From NCBI GenBank assembly GCA_023415075.1, contig JAEZLU010000260.1, positions 1-6,793 of the forward strand: DNA of 6,793 nt. The letters are read 5' to 3'. The DNA is from Bacillota bacterium. GTDB taxonomy: Bacteria > Bacillota > Negativicutes > Sporomusales > UBA7701. A program made the position numbers and the translations under genes. The notes below the pieces were generated by a model. That model was not told the DNA's origin. It saw only the letters and a list, made by a program, of their open reading frames with translations, and searched no databases. Positions 1 to 5,963 of this stretch are shown here, piece after piece; position 1 is the first letter of the stretch; the number at the start of each line of letters is the position of its first letter.

Positions 1-612
1 CGCCCGGCCTGGCCCTATAAGTTCAAAATCAAATGCTCGGCCTGCGCGAACGACTGCGCCGCCGCTACCGCCCGCTCGGACTTCGCCGTTATCGGCACCT
101 GGCGCGATACTCTCAAAATCGACCAGAGCGCTGTCCGCGACTATGTTAAAGGCGGGTTCAACATTCAGTCGATGGTTGTCGGCAAATGTCCGACCAAAGC
201 CCTCGAATTTGACGGTCAGGAACTCAAATTCGACGCTGACAACTGCGTCCGCTGCATGAACTGTATTGACATGATGCCCAAAGCCATCAAGGTAGGCAAG
301 GACCGCGGTGCCGCCATCCTGATCGGCGGCAAGGCGCCTGTCGTCAAGTCGGCCTTCATCGGCTGGGTGCTCGTGCCGTTCATGAAAGTCGACGCACCCT
401 ATACCGAGATTTTCGACCTTGTCACCCGGATTACTGAATACTTCGACGAACACGCCAAACCCCGCGAGCGTATCGGCGAACTCATCTACCGCATCGGCAT
501 GGGCAACTTCCTCAAGGGCATCGGCCTGACTCCCAAGCCACAGATGGTTTCCGCGCCGCGTGCCAACCCGTACATCTTCTGGCAGGAAGAGGAGGTAGTG
601 AAGCATGGCTAA
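1..612 (+). CDS. dsrA: Dissimilatory sulfite reductase alpha subunit, C-terminal part (5' truncated by window)
   Basis: DsrA pairs with DsrB in the cytoplasmic alpha2-beta2 siroheme enzyme that reduces sulfite with six electrons, delivering sulfur to DsrC. The reading frame is open from base 1 and gives 203 residues, about half of a normal DsrA (roughly 400-440). Visible parts, numbered in the fragment: the second half of the siroheme/[4Fe-4S] signature, C15-x3-C19 followed by the conserved ARSDF and VIGTW stretch; then the inserted ferredoxin domain with C63 (in KCPTKA) and C82-x2-C85-x2-C88 ending in MMPKA, the usual four-ligand arrangement of DsrA; then the C-terminal helical region with RERIGELIYRIG. 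An extra cysteine (C12) precedes the siroheme motif, and the link between siroheme motif and ferredoxin domain looks shorter than in Desulfovibrio DsrA as I recall it. The stop overlaps the dsrB start, so the two are translationally coupled. Identity is very secure. Confidence 0.97.
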   Translation, partial: RPAWPYKFKIKCSACANDCAAATARSDFAVIGTWRDTLKIDQSAVRDYVKGGFNIQSMVVGKCPTKALEFDGQELKFDADNCVRCMNCIDMMPKAIKVGKDRGAAILIGGKAPVVKSAFIGWVLVPFMKVDAPYTEIFDLVTRITEYFDEHAKPRERIGELIYRIGMGNFLKGIGLTPKPQMVSAPRANPYIFWQEEEVVKHG

Positions 613-1663
613 GACCGATTTTGGCCCCCCCGACTATCGCACGATGATCCCGCCGGTCATCGCCAAGAACTATGGCAAATGGGCCTATCACGAAATTCCC
701 CAGCCCGGCGTATTGAAGCACGTCGCCGAAAGCGGCGATGTCCTCTACTCGGTGCGCGTGGCCTCGGCCCGTCTCGTGAGCACCGATTACATCAAAGAAC
801 TCTGCGACATCGCCGATAAATTCTGCGATGGCCACTTGCGCTTCACCACCCGTCATAATGTTGAATTCCTGGTAGCCGACGAGAAACAGCTCCAGCCCCT
901 GCTGGCCGACCTCAAAGCCCGCGGCTACCTCGTTGGCGGCACCGGCAACGCCATTTCCAACGTCGTCCACACCCAGGGCTGGATCCACTGCCATACCCCG
1001 GCTACCGACGCCTCCGGCCTTGTCAAGTCGATGATGGACGAGCTCCACGGCTACTTCACTACCATGAAACTGCCGGCGCGGGTCCGCCTGGCCGTAGCCT
1101 GCTGCGTCAACATGTGTGGTGCCTGCCACTGCTCGGACATCGCCATCGTCGGCATCCACCGTACCATTCCCCGCATAAACCATGAAGGTGTCGCCAAGGC
1201 CTGCGAGATACCCTCGGTCATCGCCGCCTGCCCGACCGGCGCCATTCGCCCCAATCCCAAGCTCAAGAGCGTCGAAGTCATCAAAGAAAAATGCATGTTC
1301 TGTGGCAACTGCTATACAATGTGCCCGTCGATGGAAATCGCCGACCCGGTAAACGACGGCGTCTCCATCTGGGTTGGCGGCAAGGTCTCCAATGCCCGTA
1401 CCGCCCCCAAATTCTCCCGCCTGGCCATTCCCTTCCTGCCCAACAACCCGCCTCGCTGGCCGGAAGTCACCGATGCCGTCAAGCATCTTGTCGAAGTCTA
1501 CGCCAAGAATGCCCGTGCCGGCGAACGGATGGGCGAGTGGATCGACCGCATCGGCTGGGAGCGCTTCTTCAAGCTCACCGACATTCCTTTCACCGAAAAA
1601 CACATCGACGACTTCACCTTCGCACCGACCACCTTCCGCTCCACCAGTCAGTTCCGACTCTAA
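605..1663 (+). CDS. dsrB: Dissimilatory sulfite reductase beta subunit
   Basis: The beta subunit carries the catalytically active siroheme in known DsrAB structures. The 352-residue product is complete; Desulfovibrio DsrB is nearer 380. Siroheme-coupled [4Fe-4S] ligands are present: C129 in the HCHTPATDASG motif, then C166-C167-x3-C171 in VACCVNMCGACHCSD. The ferredoxin domain has C209 (ACPTGAI) and C230-x2-C233-x2-C236-x3-C240 followed by P. The start ATG at 605 sits 8 bases after AAGAGGAGGT (587-596) and overlaps the dsrA stop by 8 bp, so the start is well supported and coupling to dsrA is expected, giving equal subunit synthesis. The C-terminus has the same RxGERMGEWIDRIG helix as DsrA, reflecting the ancient duplication. 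No dsrD follows; a hairpin and then dsrM do. No missing ligands or frameshifts are seen. The long ORFs on the opposite strand and in other frames here are by-products of GC-rich codons. Confidence 0.98.
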   Translation: MAKTDFGPPDYRTMIPPVIAKNYGKWAYHEIPQPGVLKHVAESGDVLYSVRVASARLVSTDYIKELCDIADKFCDGHLRFTTRHNVEFLVADEKQLQPLLADLKARGYLVGGTGNAISNVVHTQGWIHCHTPATDASGLVKSMMDELHGYFTTMKLPARVRLAVACCVNMCGACHCSDIAIVGIHRTIPRINHEGVAKACEIPSVIAACPTGAIRPNPKLKSVEVIKEKCMFCGNCYTMCPSMEIADPVNDGVSIWVGGKVSNARTAPKFSRLAIPFLPNNPPRWPEVTDAVKHLVEVYAKNARAGERMGEWIDRIGWERFFKLTDIPFTEKHIDDFTFAPTTFRSTSQFRL

Positions 1664-1674
1664 AATCGCGCGGC

Positions 1675-1703
1675 GGCCCGGCGGGGCGCTGCCCCTCCCG
1701 GCC
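1675..1703 (+). other. GC-rich hairpin in the dsrB-dsrM gap
   Basis: Bases 1675-1687 can pair with 1691-1703 around a GCT loop: 11 Watson-Crick pairs in 13 positions, with mismatches C1679/C1699 and C1682/T1696. An alternative perfect 7-bp stem (GCGGGGC at 1681-1687 with GCCCCGC at 1706-1712) ends just before the dsrM Shine-Dalgarno. There is no T-tract, so it is not a classical terminator. A likely role is mRNA processing, 3'-end protection of the dsrAB message, or damping of dsrM translation; this is inference. The pairing itself is directly visible. Confidence 0.6.
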
Positions 1704-1725
1704 AGGCCCCGCTGGAGGTTAAAGT

Positions 1726-2535
1726 ATGCTATACTTCGTCGGACAGGTGCTCCCCTACATCGCGGGCGCTATCTTCCTGATCGGCGTAACCTACCGGGTT
1801 GCGGGCTGGCTGAAAGTGCCGGTTCCCTTCCAACTCACCCTTTTTCCGGCGCCGGCTGACGGCACAAGCCGCATCGCGGCCGTGGGAACAGAAATGCTCT
1901 TTTTCAAAAGCCTCTACCAAAACGACAAAAATCTCTGGTTGTGGGCCTGGCTCCTTCACCTGTCGCTGGCTATGGTTATCGGCGGCCACATTGTCGGCAT
2001 CTACTTCCTGATGAACCAGTTCACCCTCATCGGCTTCACGCCAGCCACCAGCCAAGCCACATCGGCTTTCCTTGGCACCGTTGCCGGCATAGTGCTCATG
2101 GCCGCCCTTATCGTATTATTGTACAGGCGCTTCGCCAACCCGGAAGTCAAGCGGTTGTCCGACCCGGCCGACTTTGTCGACCTGCTGTTCATCCTCGCCA
2201 TAGTCGTTACCGGCAACCATATGCGCCTGCCGACAGTCCATGTCGACCTGCCGCCTATCAAGGCCTATCTCGGCAGCCTGCTGACCTTCAGCTCGCAACC
2301 GATACCCGATAACCCGATTTTCATCGCTCACTTCACGGTGGTCATGCTCTTCCTGATCTACTTCCCCTTCTCCAAGATGCTCCACTTCGCCGGCTTTCTT
2401 GTCAACCGGGCCATGCTGGTCGAAGCGCCGCCCGTATATCCCACGCCGGCCGGCACGCCGCTGCGCTCGCCCTTTGCTGGCGCCAGGGCTCCCGGAGCGA
2501 CCGAATCCGCTACCGCCAAGGGGGTGCAGGCATGA
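1726..2535 (+). CDS. dsrM: DsrM, NarI-like di-heme cytochrome b membrane subunit of DsrMK
   Basis: DsrM is the membrane anchor that oxidises menaquinol and hands electrons to DsrK. The 269-residue protein has about five hydrophobic segments (roughly 5-25, 71-95, 117-134, 150-164 and 200-222), the pattern of the nitrate reductase gamma subunit family. Histidines H78 and H88 (10 apart, second segment) and H202 and H220 (18 apart, last segment) match the spacing of the four heme-b ligands in E. coli NarI (56/66 and 187/205), so both hemes should be bound. It is shorter than Desulfovibrio DsrM. The cytoplasmic tail from about 232 is proline/alanine-rich and probably disordered. ATG 1726 follows GGAGG (1714-1718) at good spacing. 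Its TGA overlaps the dsrK start (ATGA), so dsrM and dsrK are coupled and form one complex. HdrE-type cytochromes are relatives, but the dsr context decides the name. Confidence 0.93.
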   Translation: MLYFVGQVLPYIAGAIFLIGVTYRVAGWLKVPVPFQLTLFPAPADGTSRIAAVGTEMLFFKSLYQNDKNLWLWAWLLHLSLAMVIGGHIVGIYFLMNQFTLIGFTPATSQATSAFLGTVAGIVLMAALIVLLYRRFANPEVKRLSDPADFVDLLFILAIVVTGNHMRLPTVHVDLPPIKAYLGSLLTFSSQPIPDNPIFIAHFTVVMLFLIYFPFSKMLHFAGFLVNRAMLVEAPPVYPTPAGTPLRSPFAGARAPGATESATAKGVQA

Positions 2536-3866
2536 AGATACCGCTGCATCTTGCCAAAGAAAAAGAAGTCCAGGCGGCCGGCTTTACGCCGGTGACTGAC
2601 GAGGGCAAACAGGCCGCCCTGCTGGCCGGCATCGACGACTACCGCAAATGGGCCAGGTCGCTGATGGTCATGCTGGAGACCTGCACCAAGTGCGGCGCTT
2701 GCGCCAATGCCTGCCACAGCTACCTGGGAACCGGCGACTTCAACAACATTCCGGCCGCCCGGGCCGATCTCTTCCGTAAAATCTACAAGCGCTACTTCAC
2801 CTGGACCGGCAAAAAACTGGCCGGCTACATTGGCGCTGAAGACTACGACGCTGAGACCCTCGCCAAATGGGTAACCTACTTCTACCAATGCAACGAGTGC
2901 CGCCGCTGCGCCGTCTACTGCCCGTTCGGCATCGACACTGCCGAGATTACCATCGCCGCCCGCCACATCATGACGGCCCTCGGCGTCGTGCCCCGCTTCA
3001 TGACCGGCGTTGCCGCCAACATGATAAAGACAGGTAACAACATGGGCATCCCCCAGCCGGCGCTCGTCGACTGTTGCGAGTTCATGGAAGACGAGATGCG
3101 GGAAGAAACCGGTCTCGACATTAAGATTACTGTCGACAAGCCCGATTCCGACATTCTCTACGTACCCTCATCGGCTGACTTCTTTACCAATGTCGACACC
3201 ATGATCGGCGTCGCTAAGATGTTTCACGCCCTCGGCGCCAATTGGACAATTCCTTCCACCGTGCTGGAAGCGGCCAACTTCGGCCTGCTCTTCAACCTCG
3301 ACGCCATGAAAGCCCAGAACCAGCGGCTGCGGGACGCGGCCCGGGCCGTTGGTGCCAAGCTGGTTGTTCAGGGTGAATGCGGTCACGGCTGGCGGGCCGC
3401 CAAGATGTATACCGAAGGCGCCAACGGCCCCGCGCCCTTCGCCCTCGTCCACATCCTCGAATACGCCTACCAGAATCTGTCCATGCTCAAACTCAAAAAG
3501 CTGCCGTGGCGAGTCTCGCTCCACGACCCCTGTAACTACGCCCGTGCCGGCGACATCATCGAACAGCCGCGGGCCATCGTCAGAGCCTGCGTCGACGAGT
3601 TCGTCGAAATGACGCCCAACCGCGAGCGCAACTTCTGCTGCGGCGGCGGCTCCGGCATCCTCATGGATGAAATGATGGATATCCGTATGCAGCTGGGGAT
3701 GAAAAAAGCCGAACAGGTCAAAGAACTGCTGCCGCTTGACTACCTGGCAACCCCGTGCTCCATCTGCAAGGCTCAGTTGCCCCACGTGATGAAGCATTAC
3801 GGCATGGCCGACCTCAAGATGGGCGGCGTCATGGACCTGGTCGGCAAAGCTATCGTCCTGGCATAA
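2532..3866 (+). CDS. dsrK: DsrK, HdrD-like iron-sulfur subunit of DsrMK, proposed DsrC-trisulfide reductase
   Basis: DsrK is the cytoplasm-facing catalytic subunit of DsrMK and is thought to reduce the DsrC trisulfide using electrons from the DsrM hemes. The 444-residue product has two classical [4Fe-4S] motifs: C51-x2-C54-x2-C57-x3-C61 and C120-x2-C123-x2-C126-x3-C130-P. The second half carries the CCG (heterodisulfide reductase) domain: C283 (GECGH), C334 (HDPCNYAR), C369-C370 (FCCGGG) and C409-x2-C412. The set C334/CC369-370/C409/C412 fits the non-cubane cluster site of HdrB/HdrD. The first CCG repeat is degenerate, with C181-C182 but no following CxxC, as is usual for DsrK. ATG 2532 overlaps the dsrM stop by 4 bp and follows an AAGGGGGTG stretch. 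No signal peptide is seen. No dsrJ, dsrO or dsrP follows, so this is the minimal DsrMK form known from Gram-positive sulfite and sulfate reducers. Confidence 0.95.
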   Translation: MKIPLHLAKEKEVQAAGFTPVTDEGKQAALLAGIDDYRKWARSLMVMLETCTKCGACANACHSYLGTGDFNNIPAARADLFRKIYKRYFTWTGKKLAGYIGAEDYDAETLAKWVTYFYQCNECRRCAVYCPFGIDTAEITIAARHIMTALGVVPRFMTGVAANMIKTGNNMGIPQPALVDCCEFMEDEMREETGLDIKITVDKPDSDILYVPSSADFFTNVDTMIGVAKMFHALGANWTIPSTVLEAANFGLLFNLDAMKAQNQRLRDAARAVGAKLVVQGECGHGWRAAKMYTEGANGPAPFALVHILEYAYQNLSMLKLKKLPWRVSLHDPCNYARAGDIIEQPRAIVRACVDEFVEMTPNRERNFCCGGGSGILMDEMMDIRMQLGMKKAEQVKELLPLDYLATPCSICKAQLPHVMKHYGMADLKMGGVMDLVGKAIVLA

Positions 3867-3906
3867 ACCGATTAAATCAGCATAATAAATTTAGGGAGGT
3901 AGAATT

Positions 3907-4224
3907 ATGGCTTATATTGACGTAAGCGGCAAACAGATCGAAATCGACGAGGACGGTTTTCTGGTAGATCCGGAAGCCTGGAACGAAGAAATCGTCAAAA
4001 TTTTCGCCAAGGTCGAAGAAGTACCTGAACTCACCGAGAATCATTGGAAGGTCATCAACTATCTGCGCAACTACTTCAAACAGTTCGGCATTGCCCCGAT
4101 GATCCGCAAACTCTGCAAAGACACCGGTTTCACCCTCAAGGAAATCTATGATATGTTCCCCTCCGGCCCGGCCAAGGGCGCCTGCAAGCTGGCCGGCCTG
4201 CCCAAGCCCACCGGCTGCGTCTGA
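3907..4224 (+). CDS. dsrC: DsrC, sulfur-carrier partner of DsrAB and DsrMK
   Basis: DsrC is a small soluble protein whose flexible C-terminal arm enters DsrAB. Its two cysteines take up the sulfite-derived sulfur as a trisulfide, which DsrMK then reduces to sulfide and dithiol DsrC. The 105-residue product ends in the hallmark GPAKGACKLAGLPKPTGCV, with C93 and the penultimate C104 exactly 11 positions apart and at the same numbers as in Desulfovibrio vulgaris. It is therefore a true DsrC rather than a TusE-type paralogue, which keeps only the last cysteine. A third cysteine, C70, lies in the core. ATG 3907 follows a very strong AGGGAGGT (3893-3900). The 40-bp gap after dsrK is AT-rich, unlike the coding DNA, which should favour high translation of an abundant carrier. 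It is the last gene before a strong terminator. Confidence 0.97.
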   Translation: MAYIDVSGKQIEIDEDGFLVDPEAWNEEIVKIFAKVEEVPELTENHWKVINYLRNYFKQFGIAPMIRKLCKDTGFTLKEIYDMFPSGPAKGACKLAGLPKPTGCV

Positions 4225-4236
4225 GCCCGAACCAGC

Positions 4237-4276
4237 CCGCGTTGCCTGTCCTGCAAGGGCGGGCAACGTGGTTTTT
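4237..4276 (+). terminator. Rho-independent terminator after dsrC
   Basis: Bases 4237-4251 pair with 4257-4271 over all 15 positions (three are G-U wobbles) around the loop TGCAA, followed directly by TTTTT (4272-4276). It starts 12 bases after the dsrC stop and closes the dsrA-B-M-K-C unit. Confidence 0.9.
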
Positions 4277-4490
4277 CTGGCAGCATCCTGGCAATATAAG
4301 GGATGATTATATCATTATCAAAATTTTTTATCTGCACTAGTTAGGGGATTCACAAGGTATTTGGCGAAAAGATATTACGAAAGCTTATTCGTGGATAAGA
4401 AAAGGGGGAGGAGGTCGGCCGGAAAAGACATAATTTTCTGTTTCACCTAACTTATAGAGAAAGACGACATTTTCTAAGGGAGGAATTTAC
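4277..4490 (+). promoter_or_regulatory. AT-rich leader of the YeiH-family gene, with possible promoter
   Basis: This 214-bp non-coding stretch is much richer in A and T than its surroundings. The best promoter candidate is TTCACA (4349-4354), 16 bases, then GATATT (4371-4376): five of six and four of six matches to the main sigma consensus, so only moderate. Further items are a small hairpin ACGAA/TTCGT (4377-4381 with 4388-4392), a purine tract AAAAGGGGGAGGAGGT around 4399-4415 that resembles a ribosome site but has no start codon after it, and a near direct repeat GACAT(AA)TTTTCT (from 4427 and from 4465). The real ribosome site, AAGGGAGGA (4476-4484), is 6 bases before the ATG. A transcript from this promoter would have a leader of about 100 bases. 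Confidence 0.45.
4303..4315. promoter_or_regulatory. Palindrome ATGAT-TAT-ATCAT, possible operator
   Basis: A perfect 5-bp inverted repeat with a 3-base spacer, ATGATTATATCAT, lies between the dsrC terminator and the proposed promoter of the YeiH-family gene, centred about 74 bases before the inferred transcription start. The half-site TGAT/ATCA recalls Crp/Fnr-type half-sites, but the spacing is one base shorter than the usual N4, so no regulator can be named. In AT-rich DNA such a short palindrome can also be chance. Confidence 0.25.
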
Positions 4491-5840
4491 ATGGCAGGTG
4501 CTCCTCAGTCAGCCCTTCCCTGGTACGAGCGGGAAGATACCTGGGCAATCATCATCGGTTTAGGTCTTACCTTTATGATCACCATCGCCTTTTTTGCTGG
4601 CGGCAGCGGTTTCTTCAAGACAATGGCGGTCGGTGTCGCAGGCTGGGACTTCGGCAAGACCGCTAAACTATGGGAAAGCCTTGGCAAAGGCACCACTGGT
4701 TTCATATACCTCTTCGCCTTTTTCCTGGCCGCCTTCTGCGTTGCCGCCAAGACGATGAAAATTAATCTCGCCAATTACGCCGGTGGTTTTACTGTACTCT
4801 TCCTCATCTCGGTAGTCATAACCGCTCTCGGCTCCAACAATTTCTTGAAGTACTGGCAGCTTGAGACTCCGCTGCTGGCTCTGCTGTTCGGCATGCTGGT
4901 AGGTAACCTGATGCCGCTGCCGAAGTGGTTCCAGTCGGCCCTCAAGACCGAGTTCTACGTCAAAACCGGTATCGTGCTTATGGGCGCCACCCTGCCCTTC
5001 ACCATCATCATGCAGGCCGGTCCGATGGCCATGCTGCAGGCCACCATCGTAGCGGCCACCACCTTCTTCTCGATCTTCTGGGCCGCCACCAAGCTGTTCG
5101 GCCTCGACCCGCGCTTCGGCGCCTGCCTCGGCGCCGGCGGCTCGATCTGCGGCGTGTCCGGCTCGATTGCCATCGGCGGCGCCTGCCGGGCCGAGAAAGA
5201 GCACGTATCTGTCGCCATCTCGATGGTTATCATATGGGCGGTGGCCATGGTTATCCTGCTGCCTATCTGGTGCAAATCGCTCGGCATGGCCCCCGGACCC
5301 GCCGGCGCCTGGATCGGCACCTCGGAGTTCGCCGACGCCGCCGGTTTTGCCGCCGCCGCTGCCATGGGCGATGAGCGCGCCATCAAAACCTTCACCCTTA
5401 TGAAAGTCGTCGGCCGCGATATGTTCGTCGGCCTCTGGGCCCTCATGGTCGCCTGGATGTCGGTCACCGTCTGGGAGAAAAAAGAAGGCAATGGCAACGG
5501 AGCCGAGCGCGTCGATGTTGGCGAAATCTGGCGCCGTTTCCCCAAATTCGTCATCGGCTTCTTCGTGGCTTCCATATTCACCACCGTCGTTATCGCCATG
5601 ATGGACGCCAAGACGGGCGCCGCCTATTCCCGCGACGCGCTAGGGGCCATCAAGACGCTGCGGGGCTGGACCTTCACCTGGACCTTCCTGTCCATCGGCT
5701 TTACCACCCGTTTCCGCGAGCTGACCTCTTTCGGCTGGAAGCCGTTCGCCGCCTTCACCATCGGCGTGCTCATCAACGTGCCGCTGGGTTACTGGCTGTC
5801 CAACCACGTCTTCGTCGACTACTGGATGAGCGTGAAGTAA
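4491..5840 (+). CDS. UPF0324/YeiH-family membrane protein, putative sulfur-anion transporter
   Basis: A 449-residue integral membrane protein with about a dozen hydrophobic segments (clear ones near 17-36, 69-86, 97-115, 124-142, 158-176, 181-200, 237-259, 308-327, 351-372 and 417-437). The core LGAGGSICGVSGSIAIGGA (213-231) and KTGIVLMGA (158-166) are signatures of the UPF0324/YeiH family, annotated as putative sulfate exporters; members occur beside sulfonate-degradation genes. It belongs to the long form of the family, with an N-terminal WYEREDTWA segment resembling the W-x-K-E-D-x-W start of other long members and a charged cytoplasmic loop at about 329-350. Shorter YeiH proteins are near 340-350 residues. 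The ATG at 4491 has a strong ribosome site and is the only sensible start. The gene has its own leader and terminator, so it is regulated separately from dsrABMKC. Sulfite or sulfonate is the likely substrate class given the neighbours; direction and exact substrate are unknown. Confidence 0.85.
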   Translation: MAGAPQSALPWYEREDTWAIIIGLGLTFMITIAFFAGGSGFFKTMAVGVAGWDFGKTAKLWESLGKGTTGFIYLFAFFLAAFCVAAKTMKINLANYAGGFTVLFLISVVITALGSNNFLKYWQLETPLLALLFGMLVGNLMPLPKWFQSALKTEFYVKTGIVLMGATLPFTIIMQAGPMAMLQATIVAATTFFSIFWAATKLFGLDPRFGACLGAGGSICGVSGSIAIGGACRAEKEHVSVAISMVIIWAVAMVILLPIWCKSLGMAPGPAGAWIGTSEFADAAGFAAAAAMGDERAIKTFTLMKVVGRDMFVGLWALMVAWMSVTVWEKKEGNGNGAERVDVGEIWRRFPKFVIGFFVASIFTTVVIAMMDAKTGAAYSRDALGAIKTLRGWTFTWTFLSIGFTTRFRELTSFGWKPFAAFTIGVLINVPLGYWLSNHVFVDYWMSVK

Positions 5841-5850
5841 CTGAACGCCA

Positions 5851-5883
5851 AAAGGCCCGGCAACCTGTTGCCGGGCCTTTTTT
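5851..5883 (+). terminator. Rho-independent terminator after the YeiH-family gene
   Basis: A perfect 13-bp stem, AAAGGCCCGGCAA (5851-5863) with TTGCCGGGCCTTT (5868-5880), around a 4-base loop CCTG, followed by a run of six T (5878-5883). It starts 10 bases after the stop codon. It isolates the transporter gene from the next unit. Confidence 0.95.
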
Positions 5884-5935
5884 CGCCCTGACGAACTTTC
5901 TTTTGGAATAACGGCAACTAGCCTGACCGCCTTTA

Positions 5936-5956
5936 TGGTATACTTTTAGACGGAGG
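5936..5956 (+). promoter_or_regulatory. Extended -10 promoter with an immediately following ribosome site
   Basis: TGG-TATACT (5936-5944) matches the extended -10 form TGn-TATAAT with one difference. No good -35 is present at 16-18 bases upstream, which is common for extended -10 promoters. Transcription would start near 5951, leaving only about 13 leader bases before the ATG at 5964; these include CGGAGG (5951-5956). It follows a strong terminator, so a promoter is needed here for the next two genes. Confidence 0.55.
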
Positions 5957-5963
5957 CGATAAC

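Noticed and set aside
512..1603. Long open frame on the minus strand (363 codons) opposite dsrB
   Set aside because: It lies wholly antisense to a certain dsrB/dsrA coding region; the composition (Gly, Ala, Val, Asp-rich) is what GC-rich third positions give on the opposite strand, and no domain is recognisable.
1291..1859. Overlapping + strand frames (1291-1722 and 1374-1859) across the dsrB end and dsrM start
   Set aside because: Arg/Pro/Ser-rich translations with no ribosome site, overlapping well-supported dsrB and dsrM; they are shadow frames.
2358..3797. Minus-strand frames opposite dsrM/dsrK (2358-2966 and 3168-3797)
   Set aside because: They are antisense to dsrK, whose cysteine motifs run through both regions, and show no recognisable motif.
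4303..4315. Assigning the palindrome to Fnr/Crp binding
   Set aside because: The half-sites TGAT/ATCA are separated by three bases instead of four, and the flanking bases do not complete a TTGAT-N4-ATCAA site; kept only as an unnamed possible operator.
4399..4415. Purine tract in the transporter leader as ribosome site of a leader peptide
   Set aside because: No ATG, GTG or TTG start codon occurs at suitable distance downstream, so no leader peptide can be supported.
4668..5611. Minus-strand frames opposite the YeiH-family gene
   Set aside because: Antisense to a well-supported membrane protein; the translations are low-complexity and lack initiation signals.
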